Positions 1 to 5,199 of a stretch of DNA of 5,199 nucleotides are shown here, in pieces (positions within the stretch are counted from its first letter, which is position 1; each line of letters begins with the position of its first letter). The translations under genes were made by a program, and so were the position numbers. This DNA is from Sphingobacteriales bacterium (lineage in GTDB: Bacteria; Bacteroidota; Bacteroidia; Chitinophagales; Chitinophagaceae). Location: the NCBI GenBank assembly GCA_947463665.1, contig CANHUD010000186.1, forward strand, positions 1-5,199, written 5' to 3'. The notes beneath the pieces are model-generated. The model saw only the letters and a program-made list of their open reading frames with translations. It was not told where the DNA came from and searched no databases.

Positions 1-616
1 CGCTTTCGCCCTGCTGAAAATAGTCCAGTGCTTCAAAGGCCAGTACATCGTAGAGGGTGGGTCTTCGGTTCGTACTATTCCCTTTGGATAGTATCTGCGA
101 CCAGGAGTCGATCCGGATTTTTTGAAGGGAGGAAGCCGGTTCCAGTGACTGGAGATATGCCTGCTGAATCTGCTGATGGAGGGTGGCCATGCTCCAGGTA
201 TCCACCTTATCGGACTTTTCAACGGTGGTTTTGGTGCGGTTGTACAACCTCCACCGATTCTGATTCAGATAATCGACGTATTGTTTGGCAAGGAGGGAGT
301 AGAGGAGTTGTTTTACGGGTGCCGGAGCCGTCTGTATCTCTTTTCGCAGACGTTCTATATTCAGCAGCTCGGAATCTTCCTGCAGGTCGCGGTTCAGGCC
401 GGAAACATAGGCCAGCGCCCGAATCATCTGATCCGACTGCTGCTTTTGTTTGGCCAGTTCATAGAGCCTTTCCACTTCGGCAACGGCCGTCTGGTTGCGG
501 CCTTCGAGTCGGATCAGCTGATCGATCTGTTTCCACCGATCGTAAAAACTCGTGTCCTGCGCCTGGACGGATAGGAAGCTGATCAGAGCGGTGAGCAGCA
601 AATAGAGTCTGGTCAT
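1..616 (-). CDS. Alpha-2-macroglobulin family protein, N-terminal fragment (partial, runs off left edge)
   Basis: The minus-strand frame is open from ATG 616-614 to the window edge and gives 205 residues. It starts with a Sec signal peptide (MTRLYLLLTALISFLSVQAQ, likely cleaved after VQA at about residue 19) that has no lipobox cysteine, so the product is probably periplasmic and not a lipoprotein. The rest is helical and charged. It matches my memory of the N-terminal region of large Bacteroidota alpha-2-macroglobulin-like proteins: an 'A..EVERLYELAK' stretch at about 44-56, 'NRWRLYNRT' at 120-128 and 'RRPTLYDVLAFEALDYF' at 184-200. Those proteins usually exceed 1,500 residues and carry MG domains further on, none of which is visible here. 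The family traps proteases or guards the envelope; that role is inferred. No in-frame upstream ATG lies near and the start has no Shine-Dalgarno. It follows sucD on the same strand after 102 bp containing a hairpin, so co-transcription is uncertain. Confidence 0.72.
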   Translation of the reverse strand, partial: MTRLYLLLTALISFLSVQAQDTSFYDRWKQIDQLIRLEGRNQTAVAEVERLYELAKQKQQSDQMIRALAYVSGLNRDLQEDSELLNIERLRKEIQTAPAPVKQLLYSLLAKQYVDYLNQNRWRLYNRTKTTVEKSDKVDTWSMATLHQQIQQAYLQSLEPASSLQKIRIDSWSQILSKGNSTNRRPTLYDVLAFEALDYFQQGES

Positions 617-664
617 GCGTTTACCGTATTTATAGCTAGTGATGCAGCAATATCGGTAAATGCA

Positions 665-692
665 CAAGACGAATCTGTTAAGATTCGTCTTG
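665..692 (-). terminator. Perfect 12-bp hairpin between sucD and the macroglobulin gene; non-canonical terminator candidate
   Basis: CAAGACGAATCT (665-676) and AGATTCGTCTTG (681-692) are exact reverse complements around a 4-nt loop. The hairpin lies 27 bp past the sucD stop codon. In the sucD transcript the eight-U run (697-704) precedes the stem instead of following it, so this is not a textbook intrinsic terminator. It could be a terminator of another kind, a 3'-end stabilising structure or a processing site. The structure is certain; the function is inferred. Confidence 0.5.
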
Positions 693-718
693 CCGCAAAA
701 AAAATATGTAGGAATCGA

Positions 719-1588
719 TTATTTCATGACTTCGGCCATGGTCTTACCGATATCTGCCGGGCTGTCCACCACGTGTATACCGCATTCGCGCATGATACGC
801 ATTTTCGCTTCAGCCGTATCATCCGAACCACCGATGATGGCACCGGCATGGCCCATACGACGACCCGGAGGCGCGGTTTGTCCGGCAATGAATCCAACCA
901 CAGGTTTGGTGCCATGTGCCTTGATCCACTGAGCTGCTTCGGCTTCCATGCCGCCACCGATCTCACCGATCATTACAATGCCTTTGGTTTCTGGATCGTT
1001 CATGAACAGTTCCACCGCTTCGCGGGTGGTGGTACCGATGATCGGATCACCGCCGATACCGATGGCGGTGGTCACACCCAGTCCTGCTTTCGCGATCTGA
1101 TCGGCCGCTTCGTACGTCAGCGTACCGGATTTGGATACAATACCGATAGTACCCTGTTTGAAGATAAAGCCCGGCATGATGCCTACTTTACATTCGCCGG
1201 CGGTGATCACACCGGGGCAGTTGGGACCTATGAGGCGGGTATCTTTACCCTGGAGATAATTTTTTACCTTGACCATGTCCTGAACGGGAATCCCTTCGGT
1301 GATGCACACGATCAGTTTGATGCCGGCTTCGGCAGCTTCCATCACGGCATCGCCTGCAAATGCCGGCGGTACGAAGATGATGCTCACGTCTGCACCGGTT
1401 TCTTTAACAGCTGCTGCCACGGTGTTGAATACGGGGCGATCGAGGTGTGTGGTGCCACCTTTACCCGGTGTAACCCCACCTACAACCTGTGTTCCGTATT
1501 CGATCATCTGCGATGCATGGAAACTTCCTTCTGTACCGGTAAAGCCCTGTACAATTACCTTCGAGTTTTTATTCACTAATACTGACAT
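719..1588 (-). CDS. sucD: Succinyl-CoA synthetase (ADP-forming), alpha subunit
   Basis: The alpha subunit of succinyl-CoA synthetase interconverts succinyl-CoA and succinate with substrate-level phosphorylation in the TCA cycle, as a cytoplasmic complex with SucC. From ATG 1588-1586 the protein is 289 residues, the same length as E. coli SucD. Visible motifs are the N-terminal CoA-binding Rossmann-type region with GFTGTEG (15-21) and GKGG (42-45), IFVPPAFA (71-78), GPNCPG (121-126), SKSGTLTYE (152-160) and GHAGAIIGG (246-254), whose His247 is the active-site phosphohistidine. No key residue is missing. The same frame extends 15 codons upstream to 1633, but that extension has no family resemblance and an exact -7 promoter box falls inside it, so the internal ATG is chosen. 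The gene directly upstream is not sucC, so the beta subunit must be encoded elsewhere or outside this window. Confidence 0.97.
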   Translation of the reverse strand: MSVLVNKNSKVIVQGFTGTEGSFHASQMIEYGTQVVGGVTPGKGGTTHLDRPVFNTVAAAVKETGADVSIIFVPPAFAGDAVMEAAEAGIKLIVCITEGIPVQDMVKVKNYLQGKDTRLIGPNCPGVITAGECKVGIMPGFIFKQGTIGIVSKSGTLTYEAADQIAKAGLGVTTAIGIGGDPIIGTTTREAVELFMNDPETKGIVMIGEIGGGMEAEAAQWIKAHGTKPVVGFIAGQTAPPGRRMGHAGAIIGGSDDTAEAKMRIMRECGIHVVDSPADIGKTMAEVMK

Positions 1589-1610
1589 GGAGCGAGATTT
1601 TTTGGCTTCG

Positions 1611-1618
1611 CAAAGGTA
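1611..1618 (-). promoter_or_regulatory. Bacteroidota-type -7 promoter box (TACCTTTG) for sucD
   Basis: Read on the minus strand, 1618-1611 is TACCTTTG, an exact match to the Bacteroidota -7 consensus TAnnTTTG. It ends 22 bp upstream of the sucD ATG, which would leave a 5' leader of roughly 15-18 nt. No good -33 TTTG sits at the usual spacing: TTGG is about 12 bp and TTTG about 26 bp upstream of the box. The site gives sucD its own promoter, separate from the gene upstream, and argues against the longer sucD start at 1633. Confidence 0.5.
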
Positions 1619-1664
1619 GGGGTTAATTGCCAACCTTGGGCAGTCAAATTATAATCGGAAGTGA

Positions 1665-2657
1665 TCAGCGGATGGCAAGAGTGCGGTTCAGCTGGATTTT
1701 TTCTCCCGACAGGATCACGTGGTAAATGCCCGGCCGGGTTGGCCGTGGCAGTTGTTCCTGAAGCATGCCGCCCGATATACATTCTTTCTGCAGCACAGGC
1801 CGCCCGTCGGCAGAAAAGATCCGAATAGTGAAGCGTCCTTTCAGACTGTTCAACAGGATTTTTATATCCGTAGCGGAGGCGAAGGCCACAAAGGATTCAC
1901 CGTTTTTTACCACCATTACGGAGCGGATTTCATGGTAGAACGACTGCCCGTCGGTATCCACTTCTTTAAGGCGGTAATAATTCCGGCCCATAGCCGGCCT
2001 CGTATCCGTTACCGCATAATCAGTAAAGCTGTTTCGGCGCCCTTTGGGTTCTACCCGGATCAGCGGCTCGAAATGACGCCCATCAAGGGATCGTTCTACC
2101 CATAATTCCTTGATATTTTCTTCGGTGGAGGTGCCAAAAAGAATGTTTACGGCATCTGTACTCGTTTTTTCCAGGGCAAACCGCGTGAGGATCATCGCCT
2201 GGGCCGTGGATTGATAAAAGACTTTCAGGGTGAGTTTTTTGATCCGTACCGATGATTGTGCGCCCGTTTTTTTCACCGATACTGCTACGCCCATCTGCTC
2301 GTTCAGTTCAGCCTGGCTCCAGGTATCACCCCAGAGGTCGGTTAATGCACCAAAGGTATTCAGACCGTTCAGCACTTGTTTTCCGGAAAGTCCTGTACCC
2401 GACAGACGGGTTCCTTTTACCAGCCGGATCGACTGCCATTCCGCCTGTCCGCTCAGCTCCACATCGATCAGCACTTCCATGCCTACAATGTTGGAATAAG
2501 GAGGTATAAACTGAAAATTAAATCCGCTGTACACAACCAGCTCAGGTTGCGCACTACTAAAAGAACGGGTAATACTACTTGAAGTAGTAATAAATGGTTG
2601 CGACTGGCTGCTCAGCGACAGCAGGAGGGTAAGCGATGCGATCCAAAAACGAGGCAT
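1665..2657 (-). CDS. Secreted protein with T9SS-like C-terminal sorting domain
   Basis: The product has 330 residues. An N-terminal signal peptide (about 1-19, MPRFWIASLTLLLSLSSQSQ) indicates Sec export. Residues about 45-148 form a beta-rich domain with 'IVGMEVLIDVELSG', 'LTDLWGDTWSQAELNEQMGVAVSV' and 'VRIKKLTLKVFY', a pattern I recognise from Bacteroidota surface and adhesin-like proteins. Residues about 157-250 resemble the FN3-like module that often precedes sorting domains ('WVERSLDGRHFEPL', 'YYRLKEVDTDGQSFYHEIRSV'). The last ~75 residues, with 'FTIRIFSADGRPVLQKE' and 'RPGIYHVILSGEKIQLNRTLAIR', fit the type IX secretion C-terminal domain that directs export through the outer membrane and anchoring on the surface. 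No catalytic motif is visible, so the molecular activity is unknown; adhesion or a structural role is a guess. It ends 77 bp before the sucD start on the same strand, but sucD appears to have its own promoter. The start is the first ATG before the signal peptide. Confidence 0.85.
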   Translation of the reverse strand: MPRFWIASLTLLLSLSSQSQPFITTSSSITRSFSSAQPELVVYSGFNFQFIPPYSNIVGMEVLIDVELSGQAEWQSIRLVKGTRLSGTGLSGKQVLNGLNTFGALTDLWGDTWSQAELNEQMGVAVSVKKTGAQSSVRIKKLTLKVFYQSTAQAMILTRFALEKTSTDAVNILFGTSTEENIKELWVERSLDGRHFEPLIRVEPKGRRNSFTDYAVTDTRPAMGRNYYRLKEVDTDGQSFYHEIRSVMVVKNGESFVAFASATDIKILLNSLKGRFTIRIFSADGRPVLQKECISGGMLQEQLPRPTRPGIYHVILSGEKIQLNRTLAIR

Positions 2658-2659
2658 GT

Positions 2660-2686
2660 CCGGAATATTTTGTGGTTAAATTCCGG
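2660..2686 (-). promoter_or_regulatory. Hairpin in the leader just upstream of the T9SS-type gene start
   Basis: CCGGAAT (2660-2666) is the exact reverse complement of ATTCCGG (2680-2686). With one bulged base the stem extends to 9 bp around an 8-nt loop. It begins only 2 bp upstream of the ATG at 2657-2655, so in the transcript it would cover the ribosome-loading region and could lower translation. The repeat is plainly visible; a regulatory role is inferred and a stem this short could be chance. Confidence 0.3.
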
Positions 2687-2845
2687 TTCTTCAGGATTGA
2701 TTTGTAAGGGTTTAGCGAGGATAACGGCGGACTAAAGCTGAGATAAGCGGTATAAAATAACTACGTATTTACGGGAAAAGCAAGAGGCTAGCCGCCTGCG
2801 AGGAAGCAGCAACGCCATGAAATGCCATTTTGATGTAATATTTTT

Positions 2846-2856
2846 CTGATTATCAG
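2846..2856. repeat. Small palindrome CTGATTATCAG upstream of the plus-strand trio
   Basis: This is an odd-length palindrome with 5-bp arms (CTGAT / ATCAG) around a central T, extended by one further T-A pair on the outside. It lies 60 bp upstream of the DUF4332 gene start, inside AT-rich DNA where a promoter would be expected. It might be an operator for a dimeric regulator, but a single palindrome this short often occurs by chance. Confidence 0.25.
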
Positions 2857-2916
2857 AGAAAATTATATCTTGTTAATTATTAATATAACCAGCTTGTTTA
2901 ACTAAAAAAAGAAAAA

Positions 2917-3327
2917 ATGGCCAATTACAAGATTGAAGAAATTGAAGGAATTGATCCTGTTTTAGGCGAAAAATTTCGCACGGCAGGGATTACAACCACC
3001 GACAAACTGCTAGATTCCACAAAAACAAAGAAGCAACGATCGGACCTGGCAGCTTCTGCCGGAATTTCGGAGAAGGAGATCCTCAGGTTTGCCAACATGG
3101 CAGATTTGTTCCGGATCAATGGGGTAGGGAGAGAATTTGCCGAATTGCTGGAGGCCGCAGGTGTGGATACAGTGCCGGAGCTCTCACAACGAAATGCTGA
3201 AAATCTTACGGCTAAAATGGTGGAGCTGAACAAAGCGGAAAAGCATGCCGGCAGAACACCCACTGTAGCGGAAGTTGGAAAATGGATAAGCGAAGCTGCG
3301 TCTTTACCTAAAGTATTAGAGTACTAA
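2917..3327 (+). CDS. DUF4332-type helix-hairpin-helix protein
   Basis: The product has 136 residues and no signal peptide or membrane segment, so it is probably cytoplasmic. Two helix-hairpin-helix-like repeats are visible: EIEGIDPVLGEKFRTAGI (about 7-25) and INGVGREFAELLEAAGV (about 67-83). Each has the G-[IV]-x-x-x-x-[AG]-x-x-[FL]-x-x-AG[IV] pattern of HhH proteins such as the DUF4332 family. A conserved-looking C-terminal segment, TPTVAEVGKWISEAASLP, follows at about 114-131. HhH motifs usually bind DNA non-specifically through the backbone, but in DUF4332 proteins the function is not established, so DNA binding is inferred. The ATG follows an A-rich tract with no Shine-Dalgarno, normal for Bacteroidota. 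It is the first gene of a likely three-gene operon, 18 bp ahead of the next start. Confidence 0.85.
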   Translation: MANYKIEEIEGIDPVLGEKFRTAGITTTDKLLDSTKTKKQRSDLAASAGISEKEILRFANMADLFRINGVGREFAELLEAAGVDTVPELSQRNAENLTAKMVELNKAEKHAGRTPTVAEVGKWISEAASLPKVLEY

Positions 3328-3345
3328 TTCAATTCACACGTAAAA

Positions 3346-4128
3346 ATGGAAAAGAAGAAAATTACAAAAGTAGAGGGGGATGCTGTTGCGGCATCTGCTT
3401 CAGAAGTGACAAGCCGGTTTGTTGCTTCCGATGAAAGTAAAGGAAAGGCCACACAACTCCGGGTAATAGCCGCTATTCTTTGGTTGTTGGCAATTGGTAC
3501 ACAGATTATTGCCATAAAATTGTTGTTCAAGCAGCCGGTTAACATGATGTGGATCATCATTTTGATTGCCATTGATCTTGCATTGGCTGTTACAGGCTCC
3601 GTTCTCTGGAAAAAATCGAATCGATTGGATCCTGCTTCAGAAAAAAACAAATTTCTGTTTTTTATGCAAAGCCAGCTTGGCCTGGTAGTAGCGGTCATTG
3701 CTTTTCTGCCTCTTATCATTTTTATTCTCACCAGTAAAAACTTAGATGCGAAACAAAAAGGCATCCTGGGTGGTATTGCCGGATTAGCGCTGGTGATAGC
3801 AGGCGTTACAGGCGTAGATTTCAACCCGCCCTCCATAGAACAGTACACGGCACAAACAGCAAGGGTTGAAGAGTTAATGGGCAGTAATCTGGTGTATTGG
3901 ACAAAATCCGGAACCAAGTACCATCTCTTTAACGATTGCCATTCCATTAATAAGGATGCCACTACAGAAATTTTCGAAGGGAGTGTGGCAAAGGCAAGAG
4001 AGTTAAAAAATATCAGCGAGCTCTGTAAGTTTTGCGAAAACAAAGCCAACAAAGACAAAGGAACCACTCCGACTGACGAAGTAAAAGAGAAGGTCGAAGA
4101 CCTATTGGATACCACTAAACAACAATAA
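3346..4128 (+). CDS. Four-helix membrane protein with C-terminal Cys/His putative metal-binding module
   Basis: The product has 260 residues and I do not recognise it as a named family. After a polar N-terminal tail (1-38) there are four hydrophobic segments at about 39-61, 67-88, 109-129 and 138-157, so it is an inner-membrane protein with both ends probably on the same side. The soluble tail carries VYWTKSGTKYHLFNDCHSI (183-201) and ELCKFCENKA (225-234). His193, Cys198, His199, Cys227 and Cys230 could form a zinc-type site, and the 'YxTxxGxxYHxxxxCxxl ... CxxC' layout recalls small Cys-rich modules at the tails of various bacterial secreted or membrane proteins. The last ~25 residues are charged. 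The N-terminal segment is not a cleavable signal peptide. It sits 18 bp after the DUF4332 gene and 43 bp before the 72-residue gene. Membrane topology is well supported; metal binding is inferred and the function is unknown. Confidence 0.8.
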   Translation: MEKKKITKVEGDAVAASASEVTSRFVASDESKGKATQLRVIAAILWLLAIGTQIIAIKLLFKQPVNMMWIIILIAIDLALAVTGSVLWKKSNRLDPASEKNKFLFFMQSQLGLVVAVIAFLPLIIFILTSKNLDAKQKGILGGIAGLALVIAGVTGVDFNPPSIEQYTAQTARVEELMGSNLVYWTKSGTKYHLFNDCHSINKDATTEIFEGSVAKARELKNISELCKFCENKANKDKGTTPTDEVKEKVEDLLDTTKQQ

Positions 4129-4171
4129 TAAAGAGACGCATCATTTTTTAATCAACTAAATAACTATTGAC

Positions 4172-4390
4172 ATGAATGAAATTATCAAACTGGTAGCAGA
4201 AAAAACCGGTATCTCTGAATCTGTAGCTAAAATGGCGGTGGAACTGGTGATATCTCAACTCAAAGATAAATTACCAGAAGGCATCAGCGGTCATATCGAC
4301 AGCCTGCTGGATGGTAAAAATTCCGGAGATCTGTCGAATTCACTGGGTGACCTGACAGACATGTTAGGCGGATTTTTTGGAAAGAAATAA
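4172..4390 (+). CDS. Small helical protein of unknown function (72 aa)
   Basis: The product has 72 residues. Residues 1-48 (MNEIIKLVAEKTGISESVAK then MAVELVISQLKDKLPEG) read as a pair of amphipathic helices with the 'TGIS...A..AVE.V...LK.KLP.G' pattern seen in small bacterial DUF2267- or DUF2780-like proteins. The tail (54-72, LSNSLGDLTDMLGGFFGKK) is glycine-rich and ends in basic residues. There is no signal peptide, cysteine or catalytic motif. The family link is by eye and weak. It is the last gene of the plus-strand trio, starting 43 bp after the membrane protein, and its composition is like its neighbours', which supports a real gene despite its size. Its job is unknown; a partner or regulatory subunit of the membrane protein is only a guess. 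Confidence 0.75.
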   Translation: MNEIIKLVAEKTGISESVAKMAVELVISQLKDKLPEGISGHIDSLLDGKNSGDLSNSLGDLTDMLGGFFGKK

Positions 4391-4401
4391 GTCCTGAGCA
4401 T

Positions 4402-4486
4402 GAGTGTAAAATAGACAGTATCAAAGAGATTTACAGAGGAAGGTTTCATGTTATTCGCTTTTAATAATACTGTTTATTTTACACTC
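4402..4486. repeat. 20-nt inverted repeat at the convergent gene junction (putative bidirectional terminator or element remnant)
   Basis: GAGTGTAAAATAGACAGTAT (4402-4421) is the reverse complement of ATACTGTTTATTTTACACTC (4467-4486) except at one position, which would still pair as G-U in a plus-strand RNA. The arms are 45 nt apart. The right arm ends on the last base of the ABC ATPase stop codon (TAG, read 4488-4486), and the left arm starts 11 bp after the 72-residue gene ends. A transcript from either side could fold into a long stem, so it may end or protect both convergent messages. The arms also resemble terminal inverted repeats of a small mobile element, but no target duplication is visible (flanks CTGAGCAT and TACCCATT). 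Confidence 0.6.
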
Positions 4487-5199
4487 TACCCATTCAACAA
4501 TTTCTCCATATCCCGGTTGTCATCGATCTTTCCTTTTGCTTCGAGCATCCGCATATCCTTGGCATCCTTAAGGAAGGACGAGGCAAAAATGAAATTGTTC
4601 AGTCGCTCGTTCTTGGAAAAAATGATCTCCTCTTTGGATCCTTCCCATTCCTTGATGCCCTGGTACATGTACATGATCTTGTCGCCGATCTCCATCACGG
4701 AATTCATATCATGGGTATTAACCACGGTGGTTATATTAAACTCAACGGTTATCTCCTGAATTAGTTTATCAATCACCAGTGAAGTCTGCGGATCCAGTCC
4801 GGAATTGGGCTCATCACAAAACAGGTATTTCGGATTGAGCACGATGGCACGTGCAATACCCACCCTCTTTTTCATACCGCCACTGATTTCTGCCGGGAAT
4901 TTCTTATCTGCTTCCTTCAGATTCACCCGATCCAGTACTTCGCGCACGCGTTTCATCTTATCCTTGTAGCTCCAGTTCGTGAACATATCCAGCGGGAAGA
5001 TGACATTCTGCTCCACGGTCATACTGTCGAAAAGGGCTGAACCCTGGAACAGCATACCGATTTGCTGCCGCATCCCTTTCCGTTCCTGGCTTTCCATGGC
5101 GGTGAAGTCCTGCCCGTCGTAGAGAATTGATCCGGAATCCGGTTCGAACAATCCCACCAGGCATTTCATCAAAACGGTTTTACCACTGCCGCTGCTCCC
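4486..5199 (-). CDS. MlaF-like ABC transporter ATP-binding protein (partial, runs off right edge)
   Basis: The reading frame enters at the right edge with Walker A GSSGSGKTV (5199-5173) and continues 229 residues to a TAG stop at 4486-4488, so only the N-terminus ahead of Walker A is missing. Visible motifs are the Q-loop MLFQGSALFDSMTVEQNV (about 5055-5000), the signature ISGGMKKRVGIARAI with SGGM at 4884-4873, Walker B YLFCDE with the catalytic Glu (4827-4810), the D-loop SGLDP, and the H-loop NTHD with His at 4713-4711. The SGGM signature and the 'GSALFDSMTVEQNV' stretch are typical of MlaF/Ttg2A ATPases, which power phospholipid or other lipid transfer between outer and inner membranes with MlaE permease and an MCE-domain protein. 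An MlaE gene is expected just beyond 5199. The C-terminal ~50 residues after the ATPase core are charged and less conserved. All nucleotide-binding motifs look intact. The exact substrate is uncertain. Confidence 0.93.
   Translation of the reverse strand, partial: GSSGSGKTVLMKCLVGLFEPDSGSILYDGQDFTAMESQERKGMRQQIGMLFQGSALFDSMTVEQNVIFPLDMFTNWSYKDKMKRVREVLDRVNLKEADKKFPAEISGGMKKRVGIARAIVLNPKYLFCDEPNSGLDPQTSLVIDKLIQEITVEFNITTVVNTHDMNSVMEIGDKIMYMYQGIKEWEGSKEEIIFSKNERLNNFIFASSFLKDAKDMRMLEAKGKIDDNRDMEKLLNG

Larger units (their letters stand above)
2658..2916. other. Divergent intergenic region between the T9SS-type gene and the plus-strand trio
   Basis: This 259-bp stretch must hold the start signals for genes on both sides. 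I see no exact TAnnTTTG box on either strand. It contains an imperfect hairpin at 2660-2686, a GC-rich island at about 2781-2816 with the small hairpin CTGC-GAGGAA-GCAG (2796-2809), a palindrome CTGATTATCAG (2846-2856), and a very AT-rich stretch (2857-2916) leading to the plus-strand start. A 19-codon minus-strand ORF (2769-2828) is too short to call. The promoter role is inferred from gene orientation. Confidence 0.5.

Noticed and set aside
28..582. Plus-strand open frames (28-582 and 176-574) opposite the macroglobulin-like gene
   Set aside because: The minus frame has a signal peptide and family-like sequence throughout, while the plus frames are Arg-, Pro- and Ser-rich or lack any domain, and neither has a plausible start region.
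773..1579. 268-codon plus-strand open frame opposite sucD
   Set aside because: It is wholly antisense to an unmistakable sucD, has no recognisable domain, and is rich in Cys, His and Phe as expected from the reverse strand of a GC-rich conserved gene.
1589..1633. N-terminal extension of sucD ([15 protein letters not shown])
   Set aside because: It is not part of the SucD family, it would exceed the usual 289 residues, and it contains an exact -7 promoter box.
2781..2816. Small SRP RNA gene
   Set aside because: Only the 3' half of the tip motif (GGAAGCAGC) is present; the conserved 5' partner and a long closing helix are not found, so it is kept as a finding and not called as a gene.
2769..2828. 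19-codon minus-strand ORF in the divergent intergenic region
   Set aside because: It is too short, shows no supporting signal and overlaps the GC-rich island that is better viewed as possible RNA structure.
3324..4115. 263-codon minus-strand open frame opposite the membrane-protein gene
   Set aside because: It mirrors the plus-strand gene, whose membrane segments, Cys/His motif and operon spacing are coherent; the antisense translation shows no domain and is serine- and leucine-rich in a shadow-like way.
4448..4759. 103-codon plus-strand open frame starting inside the inverted repeat
   Set aside because: It is antisense to the 3' end of the MlaF-like ATPase and has no recognisable domain.
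1..5199. CRISPR array, tRNA, rRNA or complete insertion sequence
   Set aside because: No regularly spaced direct repeats, no cloverleaf or rRNA-like sequence and no transposase or integrase were seen by eye.

Overview
The window looks like chromosomal DNA of a Bacteroidota bacterium, most likely near the Chitinophagaceae. The evidence is an alpha-2-macroglobulin-family N-terminus of the Bacteroidota type, a secreted protein ending in a type IX secretion (T9SS)-like C-terminal domain, an exact TAnnTTTG -7 box upstream of sucD, and A/T-rich start regions with no clear Shine-Dalgarno sequence. The assignment rests on protein recognition by eye, not on a database search.

Layout. Positions 1-616 (minus) hold the first 205 residues of a large exported alpha-2-macroglobulin-family protein that runs off the left edge. 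A perfect 12-bp hairpin (665-692) separates it from sucD (719-1588, minus), a complete succinyl-CoA synthetase alpha subunit with its phosphohistidine. Upstream of sucD on the same strand is a 330-residue secreted protein with a T9SS-like tail (1665-2657). A divergent intergenic region follows (2658-2916), with a GC-rich island and small palindromes. Three co-directional plus-strand genes come next: a DUF4332-type helix-hairpin-helix protein (2917-3327), a four-helix membrane protein with a C-terminal Cys/His module (3346-4128), and a 72-residue helical protein (4172-4390). Facing them, the minus-strand gene at 4486-5199 encodes an MlaF-like ABC ATPase cut at its Walker A motif by the right edge. 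A 20-nt inverted repeat (4402-4421 / 4467-4486) fills the convergent junction and touches the ATPase stop codon.

How the genes relate. sucD is central metabolism (TCA cycle). The macroglobulin-like protein, the T9SS-type protein and the MlaF-like ATPase are cell-envelope functions. They do not form an evident shared pathway with sucD. The plus-strand trio is the least explained part: tight spacing suggests an operon, and its base composition looks clearly more AT-rich than sucD. It combines a possible nucleic-acid-binding protein, a membrane protein with a putative metal site and a small helical partner. Its function is unknown, and it is the best candidate here for an undescribed system, though nothing in the sequence proves that the three act together.
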